64,000 nt of DNA from a virus: IMG/VR virus record IMGVR_UViG_3300037116_000299, positions 124,001 through 188,000 of that record. One strand, 5' to 3'. Under the pieces are notes generated by a model that made no database searches, had not been told where the DNA came from, and worked only from the letters and a program-made list of their open reading frames with translations. Shown in pieces: positions 30,268 to 38,870 of this stretch. Each line of letters starts with the position of its first letter. The stretch's first letter is position 1. The position numbers and the translations under genes are program-made.

Positions 30268-30921
30268 ATGTCCAATTTGATCGTGATGCCTGGTTCGAAA
30301 GAGTTCAACGAGACTCTCGCCACCAAGACATCTCCCGCCAAACGCCGCACCGCCCCGAAGATGCCCGAGGACCTGACTGGCAAGACGCTGATGTTGAACA
30401 CAGCGGTGATCCAGCAGTTCCAATGCGGTGGCTTCCACCTGGGCTCCCGCCATCCCTTTGCCATCGTGGGCCCGCAGGCCCAGCAGGCGCCGCTGCACAT
30501 CGCCCTGGCTGCCGGCAACCTCATCGACATGACCGGCAAGGACATGACCAAGGGCTACAAGGGCAAGGGCGGCGAGACTTCCGCGATCGCCGAGGAAGAT
30601 ACCGGCAAGCAGGTCTTCATCGCCACCGACGGCCGCGGCAACCTTTACATCGCCGCGCCCAAGTCGAAGGCGGAAGGCAAGCGCTTTGAGAAGGAGATCC
30701 GCAGGACCGGGACCCTCAAGAGCGTGAACTTCGACGAGCATGTCACTGGCTTCGCTGGTGGCATCACCGAGGAAGTCGTCGAGAGCAGCCTGCCCGCCAA
30801 GAAGCCCACCAGGAAGCCCACCAAGAAACCGGCGCAGAAGAAGCCAGCCACCAAGCCGAGCAAGACGAAGGCAAAGAAGAATGTCAGCTCCAGTAGTCGT
30901 AAGCGTAGACCCGGGAAATAG
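30268..30921 (+). CDS. Hypothetical protein with Lys/Pro-rich basic tail
   Basis: A 217-residue protein. ATG 30268 has GGAGG at suitable spacing; the frame is open upstream but has no site there. Residues 25-160 appear folded, with alternating strands (VIQQFQCGGFHLGSRHPFAIVG). The last 45 residues repeat Lys-Pro-Thr and Lys-Lys (KKPTRKPTKKPAQKK), like histone-H1 or polycation tails that bind DNA. It has its own class 1 promoter. Its end overlaps the next gene by 41 bases. Confidence 0.55.
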   Translation: MSNLIVMPGSKEFNETLATKTSPAKRRTAPKMPEDLTGKTLMLNTAVIQQFQCGGFHLGSRHPFAIVGPQAQQAPLHIALAAGNLIDMTGKDMTKGYKGKGGETSAIAEEDTGKQVFIATDGRGNLYIAAPKSKAEGKRFEKEIRRTGTLKSVNFDEHVTGFAGGITEEVVESSLPAKKPTRKPTKKPAQKKPATKPSKTKAKKNVSSSSRKRRPGK

Positions 30922-31582
30922 CGAGACCGACGTCGTTCTGGGTCAGGCCCTCATCGTCACCTTTGACCAGGTGATCGATCCGACCACTCTGAACGACAGC
31001 ACCTTTTCGCTGACCTACCCCGCATCGATCCAGGTGGTCAATGCGTCGCAGCTCATCTCAGGCAAGCCGGAGTCCTCGACGGTTGCCGTCGACGGCACCT
31101 GGTCCCTCGCCACGGTGGCGGGCGCTACCGTCGCCACCTTCCAGCCCACCCGCGGGTTCCAGCAGAACACCCCGTATACCGCGATGCTGTTGGGCGCCGA
31201 CGCTTCCCTCTCCACTGAGGATCTCAAGAACCTCGCGGGCGAGTCGATGGCGGTCAGCTACCAGTGGACCTTCACGACGGGCGTGCTCGATCTGCTGATC
31301 CCACCGTCCACTTCTCCCCTGGTCGACGACAACCGCGCGATCCAGTTGGACCAGATCCGCATCGTTCCCCGCATTCGCCTGAACCAGGATCTCACCCAGG
31401 AGTTCGATGTCATCTTCCCAGGTGATATCGATCCGACATCCTTCGACGTCAGCGATATCTATCTGAGCGTCGAGGCCATCCTGGGCAATCCCCTCATCCC
31501 CGGGCCGCCGCCGAATCTCGAGTACAGCGCGACGGTCGACGGCAACAAGCTGCGCATCCGGGTCACCGGCTGGCCAGCCTAA
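30881..31582 (+). CDS. SbsA Ig-like domain protein
   Basis: A 233-residue protein beginning inside the basic tail of the previous gene (AAGAAGA before ATG). Residues 1-105 match the SbsA-type Ig-like fold (PF13205): VVSVDPGNSETDV, then ALIVTFDQVIDPTTL. That domain is common in surface-layer and phage adhesion proteins. Residues 110-233 hold a second domain of beta character, perhaps also Ig-like. It may be a head-fibre or baseplate-linked decoration protein. Assignment of the domain is by pattern. Confidence 0.65.
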   Translation: MSAPVVVSVDPGNSETDVVLGQALIVTFDQVIDPTTLNDSTFSLTYPASIQVVNASQLISGKPESSTVAVDGTWSLATVAGATVATFQPTRGFQQNTPYTAMLLGADASLSTEDLKNLAGESMAVSYQWTFTTGVLDLLIPPSTSPLVDDNRAIQLDQIRIVPRIRLNQDLTQEFDVIFPGDIDPTSFDVSDIYLSVEAILGNPLIPGPPPNLEYSATVDGNKLRIRVTGWPA

Positions 31583-31590
31583 GGAGCTTC

Positions 31591-32034
31591 ATGCAACTGA
31601 CAGAACACTTCGCCGATCGTGAACTTGGAGTTGCCGGCGAGATCGATCCTCGGATCTATGCCAATGCGGTCTTCCTGTGCAAGGAAGTCCTCGAACCCAT
31701 CCACGCCAAGTTCGGCGCCGTCCGGATCCATGACGGTTACCGCGATCCAGGCCACAACGCCCGGGTAGGCGGCAAGACAGCATCCTTCCATCTCTTCGTC
31801 GGCGGCGACGCCGCAGCCGACGTGGATGCGCAGGGCACCACGATCCAGATCCTCTTCGATTGGCTGCGCCTGGAGTCAGACCTGCCCTTCGACAAGGTCA
31901 TCCTCGAGAAGAACGCAGCCGAAGTCCCCGCCTGCGTTCACATCCAGATCGACCGCCTCAACAAACCCCGCCGCCAGGCCTTCATCGGCCACACCGGCAA
32001 CTCTCTCCGCTATGACCAGGTAGAGGTTCGCTAA
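31591..32034 (+). CDS. Peptidase M15-type D-Ala-D-Ala carboxypeptidase-like endolysin candidate
   Basis: A 147-residue single-domain protein. It opens LTEHFADREL. The RIHDGYRDPGHNARVGG part (about residues 46-62) and SFHLFVGGDAAADV (about 66-79) match M15 zinc ligands SxH...D. VHIQID (about 116-121) carries the last His. In most M15 members the H and D are closer. Here three extra residues (LFV) seem inserted. The protein would cleave peptide cross-links in peptidoglycan. It is followed by two membrane protein genes, as in a lysis cassette. Confidence 0.65.
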   Translation: MQLTEHFADRELGVAGEIDPRIYANAVFLCKEVLEPIHAKFGAVRIHDGYRDPGHNARVGGKTASFHLFVGGDAAADVDAQGTTIQILFDWLRLESDLPFDKVILEKNAAEVPACVHIQIDRLNKPRRQAFIGHTGNSLRYDQVEVR

Positions 32035-32043
32035 GGAGCTGCC

Positions 32044-32289
32044 ATGTCCTTTCTTCCCAGCATCAAGATCACGTTTCCCGACCTGACCAGTAAGACCGCG
32101 ACCATCGTGATCCTGCTCGGCCTCGACCTGTTGTTCTTTCACTCGGCCATCTCCGGAGCACACGACACCATCACCACCAACCGGCTCTGGGAGTTGTTCG
32201 TCGGATCCAACGCAGGTCTGTTGCTGGCGCTCAATGCAGGCAGCAGCCACATGCCTCCTCCGCCCGCGGTCCCCACAGGAATTCTGTAA
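32044..32289 (+). CDS. Putative holin-like small membrane protein
   Basis: An 81-residue protein with hydrophobic stretches at about residues 19-33 (ATIVILLGLDLLFFH) and 56-66 (AGLLLALNAGS) and a Pro-rich end. It begins nine bases after the endolysin candidate. The two hydrophobic stretches and position fit a class II holin, but no family can be named. The stop overlaps the next start by one base. Confidence 0.45.
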   Translation: MSFLPSIKITFPDLTSKTATIVILLGLDLLFFHSAISGAHDTITTNRLWELFVGSNAGLLLALNAGSSHMPPPPAVPTGIL

Positions 32290-33065
32290 TGTCGGTTCTT
32301 CAAACAGCTTGCTTCCTCCGCAACCGGCGCCGCCGGGCGCGCGTCGCTTCAGTATTCACCTTCAGAAACGCTGTCCTCACTGCGGCCGCTTTCGCGCTGG
32401 TGTGTCTTGGACTTGCATTCCTATCGGTGCGCAAGGCCGCGACTGGGATGGTCGTAACGGAGCAAGCGCTGAACACGTTTGCCGCGACGGCGACGCGGGA
32501 AGTCACCAACAACGGCGATGAAGCCCACCGGGTTCTGCTCGAGGCTGGTCTGACAGCAACTGAGGCGCGCAAGGCCGCGGTGACCCAGCGCAAGTATTGG
32601 GAAACCGAAGTCCCCGTCCTCACCGCCAAGTCGGAGTTGACCCTCGATCGGACCAATGAACTTCTGGCGTCGCTCAAGAAGACGTCGGACGGCTTCAACG
32701 GTGATGGCACGGACATCACCAAGGAAGTGCTCAACGTCCTCGGCGATCTGCGGCCCGCGCTGCAGAAGAGCACCGAGACTCTCCAGGCGACCGCCGATAC
32801 GGCCCGCGCCGCCACCAAGGTGATCGGGGATCCTGCGATTCCCTCAGCTTTGAAGCACGTCGACACTGCGACGGGCCACATTGCTGAAGCGTCCGATCAC
32901 TTTGCCAAGGCTACTGACCACGTTGAGAAAACTATGGTCGATATCCAGGGCGGCGTGCACACCATCGTCCACCCCACCAAGGTCCAGCAGGTTAAGAACT
33001 GGATCACATTCAGCCTCGACGTGGCTCAGAAGTTCACCGAGACCCACTTCTACTGGCCCTTCTAG
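32289..33065 (+). CDS. Membrane-anchored coiled-coil protein, possible lysis accessory
   Basis: A 258-residue protein with an Arg-rich N-terminus (LRNRRRRARVASV), one membrane helix (AVLTAAAFALVCLGLAFLSV, about residues 28-47) and a long outer part. That part is helical and coiled-coil-like (heptads in TEQALNTFAATATREV, and later STETLQATADTARAATKV). It resembles the topology of an inner-membrane spanin or of MlaD-like proteins. Given the neighbours (M15 peptidase, small membrane protein), a lysis or envelope function is plausible but not shown. Confidence 0.45.
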   Translation: MSVLQTACFLRNRRRRARVASVFTFRNAVLTAAAFALVCLGLAFLSVRKAATGMVVTEQALNTFAATATREVTNNGDEAHRVLLEAGLTATEARKAAVTQRKYWETEVPVLTAKSELTLDRTNELLASLKKTSDGFNGDGTDITKEVLNVLGDLRPALQKSTETLQATADTARAATKVIGDPAIPSALKHVDTATGHIAEASDHFAKATDHVEKTMVDIQGGVHTIVHPTKVQQVKNWITFSLDVAQKFTETHFYWPF

Positions 33066-33067
33066 CT

Positions 33068-33095
33068 TTGGTACTTCGTTTCTCCCATCCACACT
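33068..33095 (+). promoter_or_regulatory. Class 1 promoter (TTGGTA, 16 bp, CACACT)
   Basis: CTTTGGTAC and CACACTCAC with 16-base spacing lie directly behind the preceding stop codon, 20 bases before the ATG at 33115. Confidence 0.65.
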
Positions 33096-33114
33096 CACAT
33101 CAAGGAGCACACTC

Positions 33115-33477
33115 ATGACTTTCTCTCTGAAACCGTTCAAGTCCATTGGCCATTTCTTCGCAACCGCGATCAAGGCCCTCGCCCAAAAGGGTCCTGCCGA
33201 AATCGACAAGCTCGAAGCGACCAAGACCGTTGTCGAAAAGGTCACAACCGCCGCCTCCGCAGTCCTCGGGATCGGCACTGTTGCTACGAGCATCGAAGAT
33301 CTGGGCTATGCCCTGCTCGGCGAGTTCGCCAAGGTCCTCACCCTGGGTGATGCGGCTGCTCAGGCCAAGTTGGCTGATGCAGGCGTCGACATCGCTGTGA
33401 TCAACGAAGTGAAGACCTTCGTGAACCAGTCCCAGGCGCTCAGCTCCGCGCTGCCGGCCCTCATCGCAGGCAAGTAA
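33115..33477 (+). CDS. Small helical protein of unknown function
   Basis: A 120-residue protein with CAAGGAG before ATG 33115; the reading frame is open much further upstream but without a start site. It is predicted all-helical, with amphipathic parts (IGHFFATAIKALAQKG) and a Val/Ala/Gly part (TTAASAVLGIGTVATSI) that could insert into a membrane. It has its own class 1 promoter and its own terminator, so it is a one-gene unit expressed separately from the lysis and fibre genes. Confidence 0.55.
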   Translation: MTFSLKPFKSIGHFFATAIKALAQKGPAEIDKLEATKTVVEKVTTAASAVLGIGTVATSIEDLGYALLGEFAKVLTLGDAAAQAKLADAGVDIAVINEVKTFVNQSQALSSALPALIAGK

Positions 33478-33496
33478 GCACACGTTCCAACCGGAG

Positions 33497-33523
33497 GGGC
33501 GGCCGCACTGGCCGCCCTTTCTT
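33497..33523 (+). terminator. Rho-independent terminator
   Basis: An 8-bp stem, GGGCGGCC with GGCCGCCC, and a 5-base loop are followed by TTTCTT. It ends the single-gene unit and separates it from the fibre genes. Confidence 0.85.
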
Positions 33524-33543
33524 CCGTGACACTCGGAGACCTC

Positions 33544-34188
33544 ATGCTTTATCCCGGCGACATCCGCACCTTCCTGCTTTCCCTTTCGCATACCGACGGA
33601 TCCGCCCCTACCGTCACCACTGCCCCGCTGATCACGGTGATTCGTCTCATCGACGGCGTGTCGGTGACGACTGCTCAGGCAATGGTGCTGGTGACCGGAA
33701 CCTCGCTCGTCTATGCCTATCCCTGGAACACCGCCGGGTTGGCAAATGGTGATTACCTGGCCGTGGTCTCCTACGCCGCTGACGGCGCGACCATCAATGG
33801 CAGGTTCCTCGAGAACGTGCGCCTAGGCGATACCCGCGTCACCGGACTGGTTGCGCTGGACTCAACCGTCGCTCACGACGCCACGGTGGCTAAGGACGCA
33901 ACCGTTGCGCACCTGGCGGACCTGGCGACGATCAATCCCAGCACTTCGGCAGCGGTCCTCGCCATCAAGGCCAAGACCGACACATTGCCCACCAACCCCG
34001 CCAGTCAGGACTCTCTCCTGGCTCTGACGCAGCTGATCACCGACGTTCACGACGTCTCGCTGGGCACATGGGTGGTGGATAAAACGCAGAACCCGAAGGT
34101 CCTGACCTTCCGCCGCCTGGATGGTTCCGTCCTGGCCAACTTCCAGATTACTGAAGACACCAACTCAGCCACCCGCACTGTCCGCTAA
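33544..34188 (+). CDS. Tail-fibre or baseplate-associated protein
   Basis: A 214-residue protein; ATG 33544 follows CGGAGA, while a GTG at 33526 lies in the terminator tail. Residues 1-100 are a beta-sandwich-like region. Next comes a repetitive stretch, [24 protein letters not shown] (about residues 106-129), with a period of about six residues, as in phage fibre stalks. It ends with a strand-rich domain ([19 protein letters not shown]). It begins the fibre block and overlaps the collagen-like gene by one base. Confidence 0.55.
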   Translation: MLYPGDIRTFLLSLSHTDGSAPTVTTAPLITVIRLIDGVSVTTAQAMVLVTGTSLVYAYPWNTAGLANGDYLAVVSYAADGATINGRFLENVRLGDTRVTGLVALDSTVAHDATVAKDATVAHLADLATINPSTSAAVLAIKAKTDTLPTNPASQDSLLALTQLITDVHDVSLGTWVVDKTQNPKVLTFRRLDGSVLANFQITEDTNSATRTVR

Positions 34189-34790
34189 TGAGTCAGAGCA
34201 CAGACCTTACGCGTTACTACACCCGCCCTCAGGTCGACGCAAAGCTTGCTGGCCTAATCGGTGGAACCGGCCCTACCGGACCTACCGGTACGGCCGGCGT
34301 TACTGGTGCTGCCAGCACAGTTCCTGGACCAACTGGTCCCACCGGATCTGCCAGCACAGTTCCTGGACCCACCGGAGCAACTGGGGCCAACAGCACGGTA
34401 GCAGGTCCTACTGGGCCGACGGGTTTGACCGGATCTACTGGAGCAGCCGGCGCCGCGGCGCCGCTCTCCATCGGATTCATCATCAATATCGGCACTGCTG
34501 GAACGAATGTGGGGCCAATGCTGCCCGCCACTCGCGTGGCAGGTTTTACTAAATGTGTCGTCACTGTGAAGTTCTCGGATACGGTTACTGCTCTTTCCTT
34601 CCGAATCAAGCAGAACGGAACGAGTGTCTTCACAACTAACCCGACCATAGCAGCTGGCACCTCTTCAGGCACTGTGTCCACATTTACAGCGCTCACCTCG
34701 AGTCCACTGACCGTTGCTGCGAACGATCTGTTCACCATCGACATCCTGACTGGCACCGCCAACTGGCAATTCACCGCAGTGATGGAGTAA
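34188..34790 (+). CDS. Collagen-like tail-fibre protein
   Basis: A 200-residue protein. Residues 24-88 consist of Gly-x-Thr/Gly-x-x triplets ([13 protein letters not shown], later [13 protein letters not shown]). This is a trimeric collagen-like stalk as in many phage fibres. Residues 92-200 form a C-terminal globular domain with a C1q/TNF-like strand pattern. The triplet region has internal DNA repeats that invite length change by recombination. It is likely to be a trimeric adhesin for host attachment. Confidence 0.75.
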   Translation: MSQSTDLTRYYTRPQVDAKLAGLIGGTGPTGPTGTAGVTGAASTVPGPTGPTGSASTVPGPTGATGANSTVAGPTGPTGLTGSTGAAGAAAPLSIGFIINIGTAGTNVGPMLPATRVAGFTKCVVTVKFSDTVTALSFRIKQNGTSVFTTNPTIAAGTSSGTVSTFTALTSSPLTVAANDLFTIDILTGTANWQFTAVME

Positions 34791-34797
34791 TCCGCAA

Positions 34798-35961
34798 ATG
34801 GCAGCATCCCTCAGCTATCTCCTCAATGACAGCTCTACCTTCGCTAACTACTTCGCGTGGGCGAGTTCTTTCGCCACAGCATTTATCGCGGCAGGTTCTT
34901 GGGTGCAATCACCCGATACTGGCCAGGTGATGTGGTCCGGGTTGAGCATCACAGCCGTGAGCATGTCCGGCACAACGATGACCTGCACCTATTCTTCTCA
35001 GACAGGTCTCGCCCTGGCTGTTGGCCGTGCTTTGACCGTCACCGGATGGACGTCCGGCAACGTCGGCAACAACGGCACCTTCGTCATCACCGGCGGAACT
35101 CTTACCGCGGGCAGCGGAACCTTCACTGCGACCAATGCTGCAGGAGTCACCGTGGCTTCGGGAGGTACTGGGGTAGTCACCGCCCAGGCGACCGCTCCTG
35201 GCACGAACGTGTACTTCTATGAAATCTGGCAGCCAAACGATGGTCTGACGAACTTCTACCTGAAGATGGAGTACGGGAGCTATTCCTCCGGTACCAATGC
35301 ACCTACCATAGCGGCCACCATCGGGGGAGCCACAAATGGAGCTGGAATCATTGTTGGTCTTGCCACAGGTCGATTCGTTGGTTCAGTGGTCACGAACACC
35401 GCTGCTTCTTCCACCATCCCCTATGAGTGCCGATTCTCAGGCGGAGCTGGGTACTTCGGAGCCATGCTATGGAGAGGCATCAACAATGGTCAGTTGGTGT
35501 ATGTGGAGCGTTCGGTCAACTCTTCGGGTGCCTACACTAGCTCCCATGTGACTCTGGTAGTCATTGGTGCAGCCGCAGGGACTCAAGCATGTTCGGCCAA
35601 TCAGCAGACGTACACGCTTGGCGGTCTTGGCCCTGCTCCACAGGTGTGTTCATCTTCGAACACGAACAACATCAACTATATTGGCCTGTCCATCCGCAAT
35701 GCTAACCCCCGAACCTCTCTTGTGTTCAACAACAGCGTGCCATTCGATACATTGGCCCCCGTTGTTGGCTACTACGACTATCCGCTACTTGGACTCGGGG
35801 GTACTAACTACCTCAACGTCACTGAAGGCCAAATCCTAGTGACCCCTGTGTATGGAACGAACCACACCTACATCTGCACTCAGGCGTACCCCTTTTCTTT
35901 TGCGTTTGTAGGCGCGGGTTCAAGCAGTGCCGGTCAGTCTCTTGCTATGAGGTACGAATAA
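34798..35961 (+). CDS. Putative receptor-binding/fibre protein, paralogue A
   Basis: A 387-residue protein, very Gly/Ser/Thr-rich and beta-predicted. It is clearly related along its whole length to the next gene: both begin with YLLND-S/A-STFAN, share TGQVMW-S/T-GL, YEIWQPND, CRFSGG, TLVVIG, and end LAMRYE or LLMRYE. The gene is noticeably lower in GC than the head genes. This suggests diversifying selection or acquisition. It is probably a baseplate or fibre-tip adhesin. Confidence 0.6.
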   Translation: MAASLSYLLNDSSTFANYFAWASSFATAFIAAGSWVQSPDTGQVMWSGLSITAVSMSGTTMTCTYSSQTGLALAVGRALTVTGWTSGNVGNNGTFVITGGTLTAGSGTFTATNAAGVTVASGGTGVVTAQATAPGTNVYFYEIWQPNDGLTNFYLKMEYGSYSSGTNAPTIAATIGGATNGAGIIVGLATGRFVGSVVTNTAASSTIPYECRFSGGAGYFGAMLWRGINNGQLVYVERSVNSSGAYTSSHVTLVVIGAAAGTQACSANQQTYTLGGLGPAPQVCSSSNTNNINYIGLSIRNANPRTSLVFNNSVPFDTLAPVVGYYDYPLLGLGGTNYLNVTEGQILVTPVYGTNHTYICTQAYPFSFAFVGAGSSSAGQSLAMRYE

Positions 35962-37110
35962 ATGACCGCTAACCTTGTGTACCTCTTGAACGACGCTTCC
36001 ACGTTCGCCAACTTCTCCCAGTGGGCATCGCAGATTAGCGTCCAGCTTCAGCTCGCCGGATGGATTCAAAGCAACGACACAGGACAAGTCATGTGGACGG
36101 GCTTGACCATCAGTGCTGTGACCTGCACCGGAACCACATCAGTCTATACATACGCCTCGCTCACAGGTCTGCCGCTTGCGAATGGTCGTGCCTTGAACAT
36201 CACAGGCATGGGCAATTCGGTCAACAACGGAACGTTTGTCATCACGTCGTTCACCGGCACGACCTCGGGCACCTTCACCGTGACCAACTCAGCCAGTGGC
36301 ACTACGGCTTCCGGTCAGTCGGGTGTGGTCACAGCGAACACCGTTGTTCCTGCCACCAACGCCACGGTTTATGAAATCTGGCAACCCAATGACTCGTTGA
36401 CCAACTTCTTCCTCAAGATACAGTATGGGAACAGTCAGGCCGCGAATGCCCCGGTTCTAGTTGCTCAACTCAGCACCACCACCAATGGGGCTGGGGTACC
36501 CACAGGCTACGTTACCTCCCAATTTGTAGCGTGTGTGGGCGCACCCACCGCCCAGAGTGCCACGGTGCCCTGGGAGTGCCGCTTCTCTGGAGGACCCAGC
36601 TACTTCGGGGCTCTGATGTGGAGAGGAGTAAACACCGGTCAGTTGGTGTACATCGAACGCAGCGTGAACTCCAGCGGTGTCTACACCAACACGCACGTCA
36701 CCTTGGTGGTCATCGGGGACACTAACGGAGGCGGAGTCGTCACGGTTGCTAACCAGCAGACTCTGTACCTACAGAGCGGACTCGGGGCTTGCCCTGTAGT
36801 GTGCTCATCCACGAACTCAAACGCTTACGGCGGTTTGACTATCTCTGTGCCTAACCCTACCTCCAGAGGCAACCAAGCCTTCAACGGCACCGTGCCTGTG
36901 GACTTCATCTCTCCAGTGGTTGGGCTCCTCGATTACCCCCTTTATGGATTGGCGGGGACGAACTATCTGGCGGTGTCAGAAGGTCAGATTCTAACGGTAT
37001 CGGTGTACGGCTCTAACCACACCTACTTCGCCACTCAGGCTACACCTTTCTCTCAAGCGTTTCAGGGTTCAAGTGCCGCAGGTAACGCCCTCCTCATGAG
37101 GTACGAATAA
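35962..37110 (+). CDS. Putative receptor-binding/fibre protein, paralogue B
   Basis: A 382-residue protein starting right after its paralogue. It shares the N-terminal YLLNDASTFANF, the middle EIWQPNDSLTNFFLKI, YIERSVNSSGVYT, and the last LLMRYE, with differing loops between. Tandem adhesin genes of this kind arise by duplication and then diverge to change the receptor range. Composition matches paralogue A. Overlaps the next gene by one base. Confidence 0.6.
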   Translation: MTANLVYLLNDASTFANFSQWASQISVQLQLAGWIQSNDTGQVMWTGLTISAVTCTGTTSVYTYASLTGLPLANGRALNITGMGNSVNNGTFVITSFTGTTSGTFTVTNSASGTTASGQSGVVTANTVVPATNATVYEIWQPNDSLTNFFLKIQYGNSQAANAPVLVAQLSTTTNGAGVPTGYVTSQFVACVGAPTAQSATVPWECRFSGGPSYFGALMWRGVNTGQLVYIERSVNSSGVYTNTHVTLVVIGDTNGGGVVTVANQQTLYLQSGLGACPVVCSSTNSNAYGGLTISVPNPTSRGNQAFNGTVPVDFISPVVGLLDYPLYGLAGTNYLAVSEGQILTVSVYGSNHTYFATQATPFSQAFQGSSAAGNALLMRYE

Positions 37111-38870
37111 TGCCCCTGATGGCGCCCACGCCCATTGCGATGGCGAATCGTGGTAACACGGTCACCAACAGCAACACCGTTGCGGCTACGACACTCACCA
37201 TGTCTATCGCCAACAACAGTGTGGGTGTGAACGGGGGCAACTCCGTGGGCGGAAATGTATTGATGGTAGCGGCTATCGCTATCTACACGGCCAGTGTGAC
37301 GGTCTCCTCCATCACCCCCGGAGCGAACCTCTTCACCGGATGGACATTTCAAGGAGCAAGCACCGAACCCGGCTCAGGCGTCCGCATTGAACTGTGGACG
37401 ACGCCTTGTGTCCTCGGGGCTGGAACAGCCAACTCGACCATCAACTTCAGTTCAGCCGCTCTGGCCTCTGTGTCCGTGACCAGCTACACGGAACCTTACG
37501 ACTACCCCTCGTCGCCTCTGGTGAACAGCGGTTTGTACAACAACACCAACGGCATCACCACCGGTGTTCACGTTGAGACCATCTCTCCCGCAGCCTTCAC
37601 AGCGGGAAACCTGATTATCATGAGTATGCAAGCGACTCCGACCCCCACCAGCGTCACGGACAGTGTAGGTACCACATACACTTTGGTCAACACCGGTTCC
37701 TACAATGCCTATGGTGCTAACCTCTACGTCGCCGTGTTCGCCGGTATCGCCGCAGGTTCCTCCGCGTCTCCCACGGTGACGATGCACTTCGGGGCCAGCA
37801 GTGGTGTCTATCGCTACTACGTGAGCCAGTGGGCCGGGGTCACCGCAACGGTGGACACAACGAACGCTGTAGGAGTCCCGTCTCTTGGCGGGGCTGCGAT
37901 GAACACTATCAACGTCACCACGACCAATGCCAATGACCTCATTCACACCGTGCTTGCCATGTATGGTGGGAACCCGACCGTGTTGAGTCAATATCCGGGC
38001 AACGGCGTCATTGGTAGTTTTGAAGGCGCCAGAATTGTAAACAGTACGGGAACCTACCCGACCTACTGGACAAACAACAACTCAAGTATGGCGGTCACCA
38101 CCGCGTTCAAGGTATCTCCGACGTACACTCCGACCGCCGCGCCAACACCGCGTGTCGTAACGGCTCACAGTGCTGCAAGCACTGGTTTTTATGCTGAACT
38201 GGACAACACCCCCCAGTACGGGGGAAACATGATGGTCACCGCGTATGCGGTGGCTACCAACTCAGGAGATACATTCGCGGGTGCGGTTGGTACGCTTCGA
38301 ACTTCGGTGACACCTACGGTGACATCCGCTGCTGCTGTCCTCATGGAGAATGGGCCAACTAGCACCATCGCCAGTATGCGTACTCAGTTGAGGATGTCGT
38401 CCCAACGGGCATGGGCTGCTATCAGCTTTGAACTGGTGGCCGCTAACGGCACCTACACGCTGAATGCCAACCCGCTCGTTCAGTCCAACCACATAGGTCA
38501 ATCTGAAACGGCCAAGTACCAAGTGAAGTCCACCGACATAATCGAGAAGTACATGGTTCCGTCTCAGAATGGAAGTAGCTCCGGACTCTATCTGTTTGCT
38601 CAGGCTCTCGCCAGCGCTACCCTTGGCATTGCGTACTCAGAAACGATCTTTGCTACCGGAGGTTCCAGCCCCTATGCACTCACGGTTCTGTCCGGGACTC
38701 TGCCTCCTGGTCTGTCCTTGAACTCAGGCACTGGTGTGATTTCCGGTACACCTACAACGGCAGGTACGTACGGTTTCACGCTCAAGGCAATTGACTCGCT
38801 GCGCAACACTACGACTTGCACGTTCCAGATCCTGACGATTGCATCGACCAACAGCGGATTCGTGAACTAA
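37110..38870 (+). CDS. Tail fibre-like protein with C-terminal putative Ig (He_PIG-type) domain
   Basis: A 586-residue protein, very rich in Thr, Ser, Asn and Gly, with few charged residues. Residues 1-490 are a series of beta repeats. Residues 500-580 match the He_PIG pattern of bacterial adhesins: GGSSPYALTVLSGTLPPGL, then SGTPTTAGTYGFTLKA. That domain often binds carbohydrate on cell surfaces. The gene has the same lowered GC as its two upstream neighbours. Its stop codon overlaps the end of the antisense glycosyltransferase by four bases. Confidence 0.65.
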   Translation: MPLMAPTPIAMANRGNTVTNSNTVAATTLTMSIANNSVGVNGGNSVGGNVLMVAAIAIYTASVTVSSITPGANLFTGWTFQGASTEPGSGVRIELWTTPCVLGAGTANSTINFSSAALASVSVTSYTEPYDYPSSPLVNSGLYNNTNGITTGVHVETISPAAFTAGNLIIMSMQATPTPTSVTDSVGTTYTLVNTGSYNAYGANLYVAVFAGIAAGSSASPTVTMHFGASSGVYRYYVSQWAGVTATVDTTNAVGVPSLGGAAMNTINVTTTNANDLIHTVLAMYGGNPTVLSQYPGNGVIGSFEGARIVNSTGTYPTYWTNNNSSMAVTTAFKVSPTYTPTAAPTPRVVTAHSAASTGFYAELDNTPQYGGNMMVTAYAVATNSGDTFAGAVGTLRTSVTPTVTSAAAVLMENGPTSTIASMRTQLRMSSQRAWAAISFELVAANGTYTLNANPLVQSNHIGQSETAKYQVKSTDIIEKYMVPSQNGSSSGLYLFAQALASATLGIAYSETIFATGGSSPYALTVLSGTLPPGLSLNSGTGVISGTPTTAGTYGFTLKAIDSLRNTTTCTFQILTIASTNSGFVN

